The translations under genes were made by a program, and so were the position numbers. From positions 20,962 through 84,961 of the forward strand of contig NZ_LMAK01000030.1 in assembly GCF_001439665.1 (NCBI RefSeq): a stretch of DNA of 64,000 bases, written 5' to 3'. The stretch is from Formosa algae. Its GTDB lineage: Bacteria; Bacteroidota; Bacteroidia; Flavobacteriales; Flavobacteriaceae. The notes under the pieces were generated by a model that saw only the letters and a list, made by a program, of their open reading frames with translations, made no database searches and was not told where the DNA came from. Positions 10,450 to 19,448 of this stretch are shown here, piece by piece; position 1 is the first letter of the stretch, and each line of letters starts with the position of its first letter.

Positions 10450-12852
10450 ATGATTATAAATACAGAATTAGAACACAAGGGAAATCAATATCCCAACCAC
10501 ATTGTTTTTTACGAAAAAAATATTGATACGCTACTGTTTAAAACAGAAAACGGAGTAAGCTTACAACTCACTATTGTTCGCGATAGTGTGTTACGTTTTA
10601 GATATGCATCTTTTGTTAATTTTGAAAACGACTTTTCGTATGCCATTACTAAATACGCCCGAACAGGATATAATCATTTAGAAGTACAAGAAACAGATCA
10701 GTTTTATGTAGTCACCACATCTAAACTGATCTGTAATATTAATAAAAGTAATTTAAAGATATCTATTTACGATGCAGTCGATCATACATTAATGTGTGAA
10801 GATGAGATTGGTTACCATTGGGAAGAAAATTATGAGTTTGGTGGTAACATTGTAAAAATGAGTAAAATCTCTAACGACGGAGAAAGTTACTATGGTTTAG
10901 GAGATAAACCTGATCACTTAAACTTAAAAGGAAAACGTTTAGATAATTGGGTTTCAGATTCCTTTGCTTTCGGAAAATATACAGATCCCTTATACAAAGC
11001 CATTCCGTTTTATACAGGTTTACATCATGGTAAATCGTATGGCGTATTTTTCGATAATTCGTTTCAAACTTGTTTCGATTTTGCTCAAGAACGTAAAAAC
11101 GTAACCAGTTTCTGGGCTTATGGAGGAGAAATGAATTACTATTTTATTCATGGTCCAAAAATGACAGATGTTGTGGCCAGTTATACAGATTTAACTGGAA
11201 AACCGCATCAGCTTCCAGCCCTATGGTCTTTAGGATATCACCAATGTAAATGGAGCTATTATCCAGAGACTAAAGTTAAAGAAATTACCTCTACATTTAG
11301 AGAACTTAACATTCCGTGCGATGCTATTTATTTAGATATCGATTATATGGAAGGGTTCCGTTGTTTTACCTGGAACAACGACTATTTTCCAGACCCAAAA
11401 CGTATGGTTAAAGAACTGGCTGATGATGGATTTAAAACCATTGTAATTATAGATCCTGGGATTAAAATAGATCCTGAATACCACGTTTTTCAAGAAGCTT
11501 TAGAAAAAGATTATTTCTGCAAACGTGCAGATGGTCCGTATATGAAAGGAAAAGTTTGGCCAGGACAATGCTATTTTCCAGATTTTACGAAAGCAGAAGT
11601 TAGAGATTGGTGGTCCGATTTATTTAAAGAACTTGTTGAAGATATTGGCGTAAGAGGCGTATGGAATGATATGAACGAACCTGCGGTAATGGAAGTTCCA
11701 AATAAAACGTTTCCAGACGATGTACGTCATGATTACGAAGGAAACCCTTGCAGTCACAGAAAAGCACATAATGTTTATGGCATGCAAATGGCTAGAGCAA
11801 CCTATCATGGATTAAAGAAATTTGCATACCCAAAACGCCCATTTGTAATTACAAGAGCCGCGTATTCTGGCACACAACGTTATAGCTCATCTTGGACCGG
11901 AGATAACATTGCGTCTTGGGAACATTTATGGATTGCCAACGTACAAGCACAACGCATGTCGCTTTCTGGATTTTCATTTGTAGGTAGTGATATTGGTGGC
12001 TTTGCAGAACAACCCAATGGCGAATTATACACCCGTTGGATTCAGTTAGGCGTATTTCATCCCTTTTGTAGAACACATTCATCTGGAGATCATGGCGAAC
12101 AAGAACCTTGGATGTTTGGAGACGAGGTTACAGATATAGTTCGTAGTTTTATAGAATTACGTTATCAGCTTCTCCCCTATTTATACACCGCTTTTTGGCA
12201 GTATTTAGACGAAGGTATTCCCATTTTAAAATCACTTGTACTCTACGATCAAGAAGATATACAGACTCACTATCGTACAGACGAATTTTTATACGGAAAC
12301 GACATTTTAGTGTGCCCCATTTTAGAACCTAATTCCAAAGGTCGACGCATGTATATACCACGCGGAAAATGGTATAACTTTTGGACGCAAGAACTTATTA
12401 AAGGCGGACGAGAAATTTGGGTAGATACAGAATTAGATACTATGCCTATTTTTATAAAAGCAGGAAGTATTATTCCTAAATATCCGGTACAACAATATGT
12501 GGGAGAAAAGGAAATTGAGGAAGTAACCTTAGATGTACATTATAAACTAGGTAAAGCACAATCTTTATTATTTGACGATATACATGATGGGTACGATTAT
12601 ACTAAAGGACGTTACAGTTTAAGCAAATTTAAACTGAATGGTAAGCCTAAAGAACTAATTATACAGCAACATACTACAGGAAAGTTTATAACGCCTTATA
12701 CACGCTTTAAATTAAAATTTATAGGATTACCTTTTAATATTTCTAAAATTGAAATTGATAATGTAGAAATTAGTCTGGATGTTTTAAACACCGTTATACT
12801 TACAAATACATTAATTTTAGATAAATACTTTAATGAAATACATATTATGTAA
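10450..12852 (+). CDS. Alpha-glucosidase, glycoside hydrolase family 31
   Basis: 800-residue GH31 enzyme, predicted to hydrolyse terminal alpha-glucosidic bonds and release glucose. An N-terminal beta-sandwich is followed by the catalytic barrel with WNDMNEPAV (nucleophile Asp near residue 407), the preceding HQCKWSYYPE and YLDIDYMEGFRCFTWN segments, and SSSWTGDNIASWEHL (acid/base Asp near 485), then C-terminal beta domains. No signal peptide is visible, so it probably acts in the cytoplasm on glucan or imported oligosaccharide. It lies 140 bp after glgB on the same strand. Exact linkage preference is not deducible. Confidence 0.93.
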   Translation: MIINTELEHKGNQYPNHIVFYEKNIDTLLFKTENGVSLQLTIVRDSVLRFRYASFVNFENDFSYAITKYARTGYNHLEVQETDQFYVVTTSKLICNINKSNLKISIYDAVDHTLMCEDEIGYHWEENYEFGGNIVKMSKISNDGESYYGLGDKPDHLNLKGKRLDNWVSDSFAFGKYTDPLYKAIPFYTGLHHGKSYGVFFDNSFQTCFDFAQERKNVTSFWAYGGEMNYYFIHGPKMTDVVASYTDLTGKPHQLPALWSLGYHQCKWSYYPETKVKEITSTFRELNIPCDAIYLDIDYMEGFRCFTWNNDYFPDPKRMVKELADDGFKTIVIIDPGIKIDPEYHVFQEALEKDYFCKRADGPYMKGKVWPGQCYFPDFTKAEVRDWWSDLFKELVEDIGVRGVWNDMNEPAVMEVPNKTFPDDVRHDYEGNPCSHRKAHNVYGMQMARATYHGLKKFAYPKRPFVITRAAYSGTQRYSSSWTGDNIASWEHLWIANVQAQRMSLSGFSFVGSDIGGFAEQPNGELYTRWIQLGVFHPFCRTHSSGDHGEQEPWMFGDEVTDIVRSFIELRYQLLPYLYTAFWQYLDEGIPILKSLVLYDQEDIQTHYRTDEFLYGNDILVCPILEPNSKGRRMYIPRGKWYNFWTQELIKGGREIWVDTELDTMPIFIKAGSIIPKYPVQQYVGEKEIEEVTLDVHYKLGKAQSLLFDDIHDGYDYTKGRYSLSKFKLNGKPKELIIQQHTTGKFITPYTRFKLKFIGLPFNISKIEIDNVEISLDVLNTVILTNTLILDKYFNEIHIM

Positions 12853-12876
12853 TTACATACAATTTAAACTCATAAA

Positions 12877-12907
12877 AAACGCTCATGAATAATCTTCACG
12901 AGCGTTT
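12877..12907. terminator. Bidirectional terminator between GH31 and the antiporter gene
   Basis: AAACGCTCATGAA and TTCACGAGCGTTT form a 13-bp stem with one mismatch around a 5-nt loop, between two convergent genes. T-rich sequence follows on the + side and the A-rich flank (12872-12879) gives T residues on the - side. Confidence 0.75.
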
Positions 12908-12947
12908 ATATTTTTATCTATTTTTTCAACTTTAAAACCCAAAGCTT

Positions 12948-14783
12948 TTACATTTTCTCCACATCAAAAGGTTTACCTAAATACACTAAAATATAACCTG
13001 GTTCAATCTCGTGTTTATCTTTATTAGAAGACGAAATAATTTCTAAAATACCTTTATGATTTTTTACAAAAATTGGAATAATATCTTCGTCGGCATCACT
13101 AATATTTAATAAGTTTAAAAAGTGTGCTTTGTTTTTAATCTCTATCTCGTTTATCGCAGGATATTTGCGCGTCACTTCGCTTAGGGAATTAAAATCGTCT
13201 GTCTGAGAAAATAAACCTTCTCGCGGAATAATATCTGCATTATTCATTTCATCGGCAGTTAATAGTCTAAACGATCCGTTTTCACCAAACTGTTTGCTAA
13301 ACTTATTTATCGCGTATTTATTAACATCAGAACTCGCTGTTAAAGCCATAAGGAATCCTACATCATTCAATTCAATATTATCCATTAAAGTATCCGAATA
13401 AATGTTCGTGTTTATAGCTTCTAATCCTAATTCTTCACTCTTTTTAATATTTAGTGGGTTACTATCAATCATAACCACATGGCGTCCGTTTTGCTCTAAA
13501 TAATGACCAATTAATCGCGATAATTTAGAAGCGCCAACGATTAAAATACCTTCAGATTTTTTCAGAAATACGCCAATTACTTTGGCAAATACACGTGCTG
13601 TAGTCGCATTTAAAAGTACGGTTCCAAGCACTATCATAAACACTAAAGGTGTAATATATTCTGCATCTTGTATGCCGCTTTTTGCTAACTTTAATCCAAA
13701 TAACGATGCAATACCAGCTGCAACAATACCACGAGGTCCCACCCAACTTATAAATAACTTTTCTTTTAGTTTTAAAGACGATTTATAAGTACTTAAAAAC
13801 ACCGCTATTGGTCGGATTATAAAAACTACTATGGCAAATAAAACAGCTGTATTCCAGTTATATATGAGTAATAAATCGCTCATATTAATATTAGCCGCCA
13901 GTAAAATAAACAGTATTGAAATTAATAAAACACTTAAAGATTCTTTAAAGTAAAGTAACTCTTTTAGGTAAGGCGATTTAGAATTTCCTAGAACCATTCC
14001 CATAACTACTACTGCTAAAAGGCCAGATTCGTGAGCAAAAGAATCGGACAATACAAAAACACCTAATACAGAAGCTAAAGCAAATACATTTAATAAATAA
14101 TGCGGAATCCATTTTTTATTGATGATAGTGTTTAAAGCATGTGCAAATGTAAATCCGAATGTAAACCCAAATAACACAATTTTTCCAAACTCAATAAAAG
14201 CACGTTTAGTGAATTCGCCACCAGCATCTACACTAATAAATTCGAAAACCAAAACGGCAATTAATGCGCCTATTGGATCTATTAAAATACCTTCCCATTT
14301 TAAAACGGCAGAAACGTCTTTAGGAAGCGGAATATTTCTTAGAATTGGAGTAATTACAGTTGGTCCCGTAACAATGATTAGAGAAGAGAATAAAAACGAA
14401 ATTTCCCAACTTAAGTAAAATGTATAGTGAGCCGCCATTGCAGCACCAAAAAAGGTTACTGCAGAGCCTAAGGTAATAAGTTTTGTAATGGCCGGAGCAA
14501 CGTTTTTAATTTCGTTTAATTTTAACGTTAAACCACCTTCAAATAAAATAACACTAATGGCTAGAGATACAAAATAAAACAAACTTTCGCCTGGAAATAA
14601 ACCTTCTCTCCCATTCCAAATGGGTTCAATCCATTTCGATCCATCTTCAGAAAAAAATTGTGCCGCAATTGGCCCAACCAATAATCCGATAAGTATTAAA
14701 GGTAAAATAGCTGGAATTTTAAACTTCCAAGCGACCCATTGCGCTAATATCCCTAATATAATTATCCCCGCGAGTTCTAACAT
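12948..14783 (-). CDS. Cation:proton antiporter (CPA family) with TrkA-N domain
   Basis: 611-residue inner-membrane protein. About residues 1-405 form roughly 12-13 hydrophobic segments of the Na+/H+ exchanger fold, including FEGGLTLKL, a motif typical of CPA transporters, and SWVGPRGIVAAGIASL near residue 345. Residues about 410-530 are a Rossmann-type TrkA-N (RCK-N) domain (ILIVGASKLSRLIGHYLEQNGRHVVMIDS), and about 550-611 resemble a TrkA-C/RCK-C ligand domain. Such regulatory domains suggest gating by nucleotides. Whether K+ or Na+ is exchanged is not visible. It stands alone between a convergent terminator and a divergent hydrolase gene. Confidence 0.9.
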   Translation of the reverse strand: MLELAGIIILGILAQWVAWKFKIPAILPLILIGLLVGPIAAQFFSEDGSKWIEPIWNGREGLFPGESLFYFVSLAISVILFEGGLTLKLNEIKNVAPAITKLITLGSAVTFFGAAMAAHYTFYLSWEISFLFSSLIIVTGPTVITPILRNIPLPKDVSAVLKWEGILIDPIGALIAVLVFEFISVDAGGEFTKRAFIEFGKIVLFGFTFGFTFAHALNTIINKKWIPHYLLNVFALASVLGVFVLSDSFAHESGLLAVVVMGMVLGNSKSPYLKELLYFKESLSVLLISILFILLAANINMSDLLLIYNWNTAVLFAIVVFIIRPIAVFLSTYKSSLKLKEKLFISWVGPRGIVAAGIASLFGLKLAKSGIQDAEYITPLVFMIVLGTVLLNATTARVFAKVIGVFLKKSEGILIVGASKLSRLIGHYLEQNGRHVVMIDSNPLNIKKSEELGLEAINTNIYSDTLMDNIELNDVGFLMALTASSDVNKYAINKFSKQFGENGSFRLLTADEMNNADIIPREGLFSQTDDFNSLSEVTRKYPAINEIEIKNKAHFLNLLNISDADEDIIPIFVKNHKGILEIISSSNKDKHEIEPGYILVYLGKPFDVEKM

Positions 14784-14932
14784 GCATCATTTATTCTATT
14801 GTGAAAGATATAAAAGTTTTGGTTTATTTAAGCGACACAATTCTTTTTTATGTTAAAAAAGACCTAATAAAAAATAACAATTACTTAAAACTGCGCCACT
14901 ATTTTTAACTTTACAGTATAAAATTAATAAAC

Positions 14933-15793
14933 ATGAATTTATATCCAATTGAAACTGGTAATTTTAAGCTAGATGGTGGTGCTATGTTTGGTGTTGTACC
15001 TAAAAGTATCTGGCAAAAAACCAATCCAGCAGATTCTAATAACTTAATTGATATTGCTGCAAGATCTCTTTTAATAGAAGATGGAAACAGGCTTATTTTG
15101 ATAGACACAGGCATGGGAGATAAACAGTCTGATAAGTTTTTTGGATATTATGCCCTTTGGGGAAACCATTCTATAGATGCGTCTTTAAAAAAATATGGTT
15201 TTCATAGAGACGATATTACAGATGTGTTTTTAACACATTTACATTTTGATCACGTTGGTGGAAGTATTCAATGGAATAAAGACAGAACAGGGTATGAACC
15301 TGCATTTAAAAATGCTCATTTTTGGAGTAATAAAGACCATTGGTTTTGGGCAACCCAACCTAATGTGAGAGAAAAAGCATCTTTTTTTAAAGAAAATATC
15401 ATTCCCATCGAAGATAGTGGGCAGTTAAAACTTACTGCACTTCCTGAAAACGATCTTCTAAAAAATAGCGAATTGGGTTTCGATATTTTATTTGTGAACG
15501 GGCATACAGACAAACAAATGATTCCTCAAATTAAATACAAGGATAAAACTATAGTATTTATGGCCGATTTATTACCTACCGCAGGACATATACCTCTGCC
15601 TTATGTTGTTGGATACGATACTAGACCTTTAATCACGCTTAGCGAAAAAGAAAAGTTTTTAAATCTAGCTGCCAACAATAATTATTATCTATTTTTGGAG
15701 CACGATGCTCACAACGAAATAATTACTCTTAAACATACAGAAAAAGGCGTACGTCTTAAAGACACGTACAGCTGTAACGATATTTTTAATTAA
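14933..15793 (+). CDS. Metallo-beta-lactamase-fold hydrolase
   Basis: 286 residues with the HxHxDH metal motif THLHFDHVGG (His102, His104, Asp106, His107), a preceding LIDTGMGD strand, a GHT element near residue 195 and a late H-rich EHDAHNE segment that supplies the remaining ligands. The layout recalls the AHL-lactonase/methyl-parathion-hydrolase branch of the superfamily, but the substrate cannot be assigned. No signal peptide, so probably cytoplasmic. The S8 peptidase gene follows after only 15 bp, suggesting co-transcription. Confidence 0.85.
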   Translation: MNLYPIETGNFKLDGGAMFGVVPKSIWQKTNPADSNNLIDIAARSLLIEDGNRLILIDTGMGDKQSDKFFGYYALWGNHSIDASLKKYGFHRDDITDVFLTHLHFDHVGGSIQWNKDRTGYEPAFKNAHFWSNKDHWFWATQPNVREKASFFKENIIPIEDSGQLKLTALPENDLLKNSELGFDILFVNGHTDKQMIPQIKYKDKTIVFMADLLPTAGHIPLPYVVGYDTRPLITLSEKEKFLNLAANNNYYLFLEHDAHNEIITLKHTEKGVRLKDTYSCNDIFN

Positions 15794-15808
15794 CATATTA
15801 AATTACAC

Positions 15809-17422
15809 ATGAATATTATTAAACCAATTTTATTTTCTGCTATAGCAGCAACTGTTTTAACTAGCTGTGGTGGTGGTGCAAAAGTACTATCTACGCCTAT
15901 CGAAAACATAGATAGTATACCTTTAAAAGTATCGCCTTTAACAGATACTCAAAAACATACTTGGGGACATTTAGATCTTATTCAAGATACCATTCCAGGA
16001 ATGAGTGTAGATAAAGCCTACACAGAAATTATTAAAAATAACGAAGGAAAAACGGTAATTGTTGCAGTAATTGACTCTGGAATAGATATTGAACACGAAG
16101 ATTTAGACGGTGTAATCTGGACTAACGAAAAAGAAGTTCCTGGTAATGGAATTGATGACGATAAAAACGGCTTTGTTGATGATGTTCATGGATGGAACTT
16201 CTTAGGAGATACGTACAACGAACAATTAGAATTTGTAAGAATCTTAGCCACTGGAGACGAAACTAATCCGGATTATGCAAGAGCTAAAACAGAATACGAC
16301 GAAGAATATTCTAAGTTTTTTAACTACAAAACTCAGTACGACCAGTTATTACAACAACTAAAAGGAGCAGACGAATTAATCTCTGCTAAATTAAATAAGT
16401 CTGATTATAACTTAGCTGATATTGAAACTATTGAAGCTGGAGACGATGAAGCCTTATCTACTGCAGTTGCTATTGGAAAATATATTTTAGGTCTTGGTTT
16501 TGAAGATGTAAATGCTGCTAAAAAAGATTTAAACAATGGTCTTGAAAGTATTTCTGAACGTTTAAACTACAATTTAAATATTAAATTTCAAGGTAGAAAA
16601 ACAGGAGACAATCCAGACGATTTAACAGATATTGGATACGGTAACGGTAACGTTATGCCTGTAAAAGATTCTGAAAGCCATGGAACACACGTTGCCGGAA
16701 TTATTGCTGCAGAGCGTAATAATGGTTTAGGTGTTAATGGTGTTGCAAATAATGTAAAAATTATGAGCGTTAGAGCTGTACCTAATGGCGATGAGTACGA
16801 TAAAGATATCGCTTTAGCTATTCGTTATGCTGTAGATAATGGAGCACAAATTATAAACGGAAGTTTTGGTAAATATTACTCACCACACAGTGACTGGGTA
16901 AGAGATGCTATTGCTTACGCTAGTGAAAACGATGTATTATTTGTAAATGCTGCAGGTAACGAAGGTCAAGATCTAGATGTTAAAAATTGTTTCCCTAACG
17001 ACCAAATAGACAATGGTCCAGAAGTAGGAGATACATTTGTTACTGTTGGAGCTTTAGAACCTAAATACGGACCAGAAATGGTTGCAGGATTCTCTAACTA
17101 CGGAAAAATTAATGTCGATGTATTTTCGCCTGGTGCTAAAATATACTCTACAGTTCCTGGAAGCGATAAATACGATACTAAAGGCGGAACTTCTATGGCA
17201 GCACCTGCTGTTGCTGGTGTAGCTGCTTTAATTCGCTCTCAATATCCAAAATTATCTGCGGCACAAGTGAAACAAGTCTTAATGGATTCTGGTTTACCTG
17301 TAACTGTAGATGTTATTGTTGGTGGAGACGCTACTAATAAAGCACCTTTTGCAGATTTATCTAAATCTAAAAAAATGGTGAATGCCTATAATGCATTAAT
17401 ATTAGCTTCAAAGTTAAAATAA
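15809..17422 (+). CDS. S8 (subtilisin-like) serine peptidase lipoprotein
   Basis: 537-residue subtilase with a lipoprotein signal (hydrophobic segment, then TSCGGG; lipidated Cys near residue 20). The catalytic triad is visible as VIDSGID (Asp89), ESHGTHVAGI (His291) and GGTSMAAPAVAG (Ser462), with the oxyanion Asn in NAAGNEGQ. The spacing between Asp and His is about 200 residues, far longer than in subtilisin; the insert is charged and helical. The protein is probably anchored in the envelope and degrades proteins there. It follows the metallo-hydrolase gene by 15 bp and ends in a strong terminator. Confidence 0.94.
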   Translation: MNIIKPILFSAIAATVLTSCGGGAKVLSTPIENIDSIPLKVSPLTDTQKHTWGHLDLIQDTIPGMSVDKAYTEIIKNNEGKTVIVAVIDSGIDIEHEDLDGVIWTNEKEVPGNGIDDDKNGFVDDVHGWNFLGDTYNEQLEFVRILATGDETNPDYARAKTEYDEEYSKFFNYKTQYDQLLQQLKGADELISAKLNKSDYNLADIETIEAGDDEALSTAVAIGKYILGLGFEDVNAAKKDLNNGLESISERLNYNLNIKFQGRKTGDNPDDLTDIGYGNGNVMPVKDSESHGTHVAGIIAAERNNGLGVNGVANNVKIMSVRAVPNGDEYDKDIALAIRYAVDNGAQIINGSFGKYYSPHSDWVRDAIAYASENDVLFVNAAGNEGQDLDVKNCFPNDQIDNGPEVGDTFVTVGALEPKYGPEMVAGFSNYGKINVDVFSPGAKIYSTVPGSDKYDTKGGTSMAAPAVAGVAALIRSQYPKLSAAQVKQVLMDSGLPVTVDVIVGGDATNKAPFADLSKSKKMVNAYNALILASKLK

Positions 17423-17440
17423 ATATTTCTTAATATATTT

Positions 17441-17473
17441 AACCTCATCAACCTCAACTTGATGAGGTTTTTT
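17441..17473 (+). terminator. Intrinsic terminator after the S8 peptidase gene
   Basis: A perfect 11-bp stem AACCTCATCAA/TTGATGAGGTT with a 7-nt loop, followed by a T run. Confidence 0.88.
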
Positions 17474-17493
17474 ATTTAAACCCTCTTAATTAT

Positions 17494-19359
17494 ATGAAAC
17501 AAATTTTTTACTCAATTTTTGGACTTCTATTCCTTCTTACTTCTTGTAAATCTACAATGAGTACAACTAACAATAGTAGTACCACAACAAATTCAGACCC
17601 TGCATATTGGCAACAACATGTAGATTATACTATGGATATCGATATGGATGTTAAATCTTATCAATATAAAGGTGTTCAAAAATTAGTGTATACTAACAAT
17701 TCTCCAGATGTGTTAACAAGTGTGTATTATCACTTATTTTTAAACGCATTCCAACCTGATAGCGAAATGGATGTGCGTTTACAAAATATTGAAGATCCAG
17801 ATGGTAGAATGGTAGAGAATGGTACAAGTAGAATTTCTACTTTAACACCAGACGAAATAGGATACATTAAAGTAAAATCTCTTAAACAAGATGGTAAAAC
17901 TATTCCTTACGAAACTGTAGGAACTATCCTTGAAGTAAAATTAGAACATCCTATACAACCAGGCGAACAAGTAACATTCGATATGGATTTTGATGCACAA
18001 TTGCCTATTCAAATCCGTCGTTCTGGAAGAAATAACAAAGAAGGTGTTGCTTTATCTATGACGCAATGGTATCCTAAATTAGCAGAATACGATTTTGAAG
18101 GTTGGCATGCAGATCCATACATTGGAAGAGAATTTCATGGTGTTTGGGGAAATTTTGATGTGACTATAAACATTGATAAAGACTACACAGTAGGAGGAAC
18201 GGGTTACCTTCAAAATCCTAACGAGATAGGTCATGGTTACACCACTGAAACTGTAAACAATACCGATAAAGATAAATTATCTTGGCATTTTATAGCACCT
18301 AATGTACACGACTTTACATGGGCTGCAGATCCTGAATATGTACATGATACTATGCAAGTACCTAACGGACCAGTATTACATTTCTTCTATAAAAACAAAT
18401 CAGAAATTGCTGAAAATTGGAAAAAGCTTCAACCTAAAGCTGTAGAGTTAATGCAATATTTTAGTAACGAAATAGGGAAGTACCCATACAAACAATACTC
18501 AATTATCCAAGGTGGAGATGGTGGTATGGAATATGCTATGTGTACACTTATTACTGGAGAACGTAAATTTGGTAGTTTAGTAGGCGTTACAGCTCATGAA
18601 ATGGCACACACTTGGTTTCAATTCTTATTAGCTTCAAACGAGTCAAAACACGAATGGATGGACGAAGGTTTTACAAGTTATATTAGCGACCAAGCCATGA
18701 ATGTTATCATGAATGAAAATAAAGCAAACCCTTCTGAAGGCGCTTACCGTGGCTATTATTATTTAGTAAAATCTGGAAAAGAACAACCACAAACTACACA
18801 TTCAGACCGTTACCATAATAATATGGCATATAGTATTGCGGCTTACAGCAAAGGAGAAGTCTTTTTATCTCAATTAGGTTATGTTATCGGAGACACAAAT
18901 TTAAAAAATACCCTTAAAAAGTATTTTACAGATTTCTCTTTTAAACATCCAAGACCTATTGACATTATACGTTCTGCAGAAAAAACATCTGGTTTAGAAT
19001 TAGATTGGTATTTAACAGATTGGACACAAACTACAAATACAATAGACTACGGAATTAAATCTGTAGAAGATGTAGCAAACACCACTAAAGTTACTTTAGA
19101 ACGCATTGGATTAATGCCTATGCCTTTAGATATTGAAGTTACGTATACCAATGGAACAAGAGAACAATTCTACATTCCGTTAACAATGATGCGTGGAGAA
19201 AAACCAGCAACAACGCCTAGAACACAATTAGCAGATTGGGCTTGGGCTTATCCAACGTACACGTTTACCATTAAAAAACCACAAGGTGCTATAAAAAATA
19301 TACAAATAGATCCTAAAGGTTTAATGGCAGATATAAACAAAGAAAACAATACACATTAA
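17494..19359 (+). CDS. M1 family aminopeptidase-like metallopeptidase lipoprotein
   Basis: 621 residues with a lipoprotein signal (LLFLLTSCKS, Cys near residue 18). The M1 N-terminal beta-saddle is followed by GGMEYA (substrate-recognition motif of the GAMEN type, near 346) and the zinc site HEMAHTW-x18-E (His368, His372, Glu391), spaced exactly as in M1 enzymes. A helical and beta C-terminal part completes it. It is predicted to be a zinc aminopeptidase anchored in the envelope that trims peptides, a sensible partner of the S8 peptidase immediately upstream, although a terminator separates the two genes. Confidence 0.93.
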   Translation: MKQIFYSIFGLLFLLTSCKSTMSTTNNSSTTTNSDPAYWQQHVDYTMDIDMDVKSYQYKGVQKLVYTNNSPDVLTSVYYHLFLNAFQPDSEMDVRLQNIEDPDGRMVENGTSRISTLTPDEIGYIKVKSLKQDGKTIPYETVGTILEVKLEHPIQPGEQVTFDMDFDAQLPIQIRRSGRNNKEGVALSMTQWYPKLAEYDFEGWHADPYIGREFHGVWGNFDVTINIDKDYTVGGTGYLQNPNEIGHGYTTETVNNTDKDKLSWHFIAPNVHDFTWAADPEYVHDTMQVPNGPVLHFFYKNKSEIAENWKKLQPKAVELMQYFSNEIGKYPYKQYSIIQGGDGGMEYAMCTLITGERKFGSLVGVTAHEMAHTWFQFLLASNESKHEWMDEGFTSYISDQAMNVIMNENKANPSEGAYRGYYYLVKSGKEQPQTTHSDRYHNNMAYSIAAYSKGEVFLSQLGYVIGDTNLKNTLKKYFTDFSFKHPRPIDIIRSAEKTSGLELDWYLTDWTQTTNTIDYGIKSVEDVANTTKVTLERIGLMPMPLDIEVTYTNGTREQFYIPLTMMRGEKPATTPRTQLADWAWAYPTYTFTIKKPQGAIKNIQIDPKGLMADINKENNTH

Positions 19360-19386
19360 GCTTAAATACACAAGCTAATCGTAATT

Positions 19387-19430
19387 AATAACGCATGTTT
19401 ATACATTTGTAAAAAACATGCGTTATTTTT
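19387..19430 (+). terminator. Intrinsic terminator after the M1 peptidase gene
   Basis: A perfect 14-bp stem (AATAACGCATGTTT with its complement at 19414-19427) around a 13-nt loop, followed by T residues. Confidence 0.82.
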
Positions 19431-19448
19431 ATATAAAATTATTTTAAC

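Noticed and set aside
14119..14418. 99-residue + strand ORF inside the antiporter gene
   Set aside because: Fully antisense to a conserved membrane transporter frame; its amino-acid pattern is that of a shadow frame.
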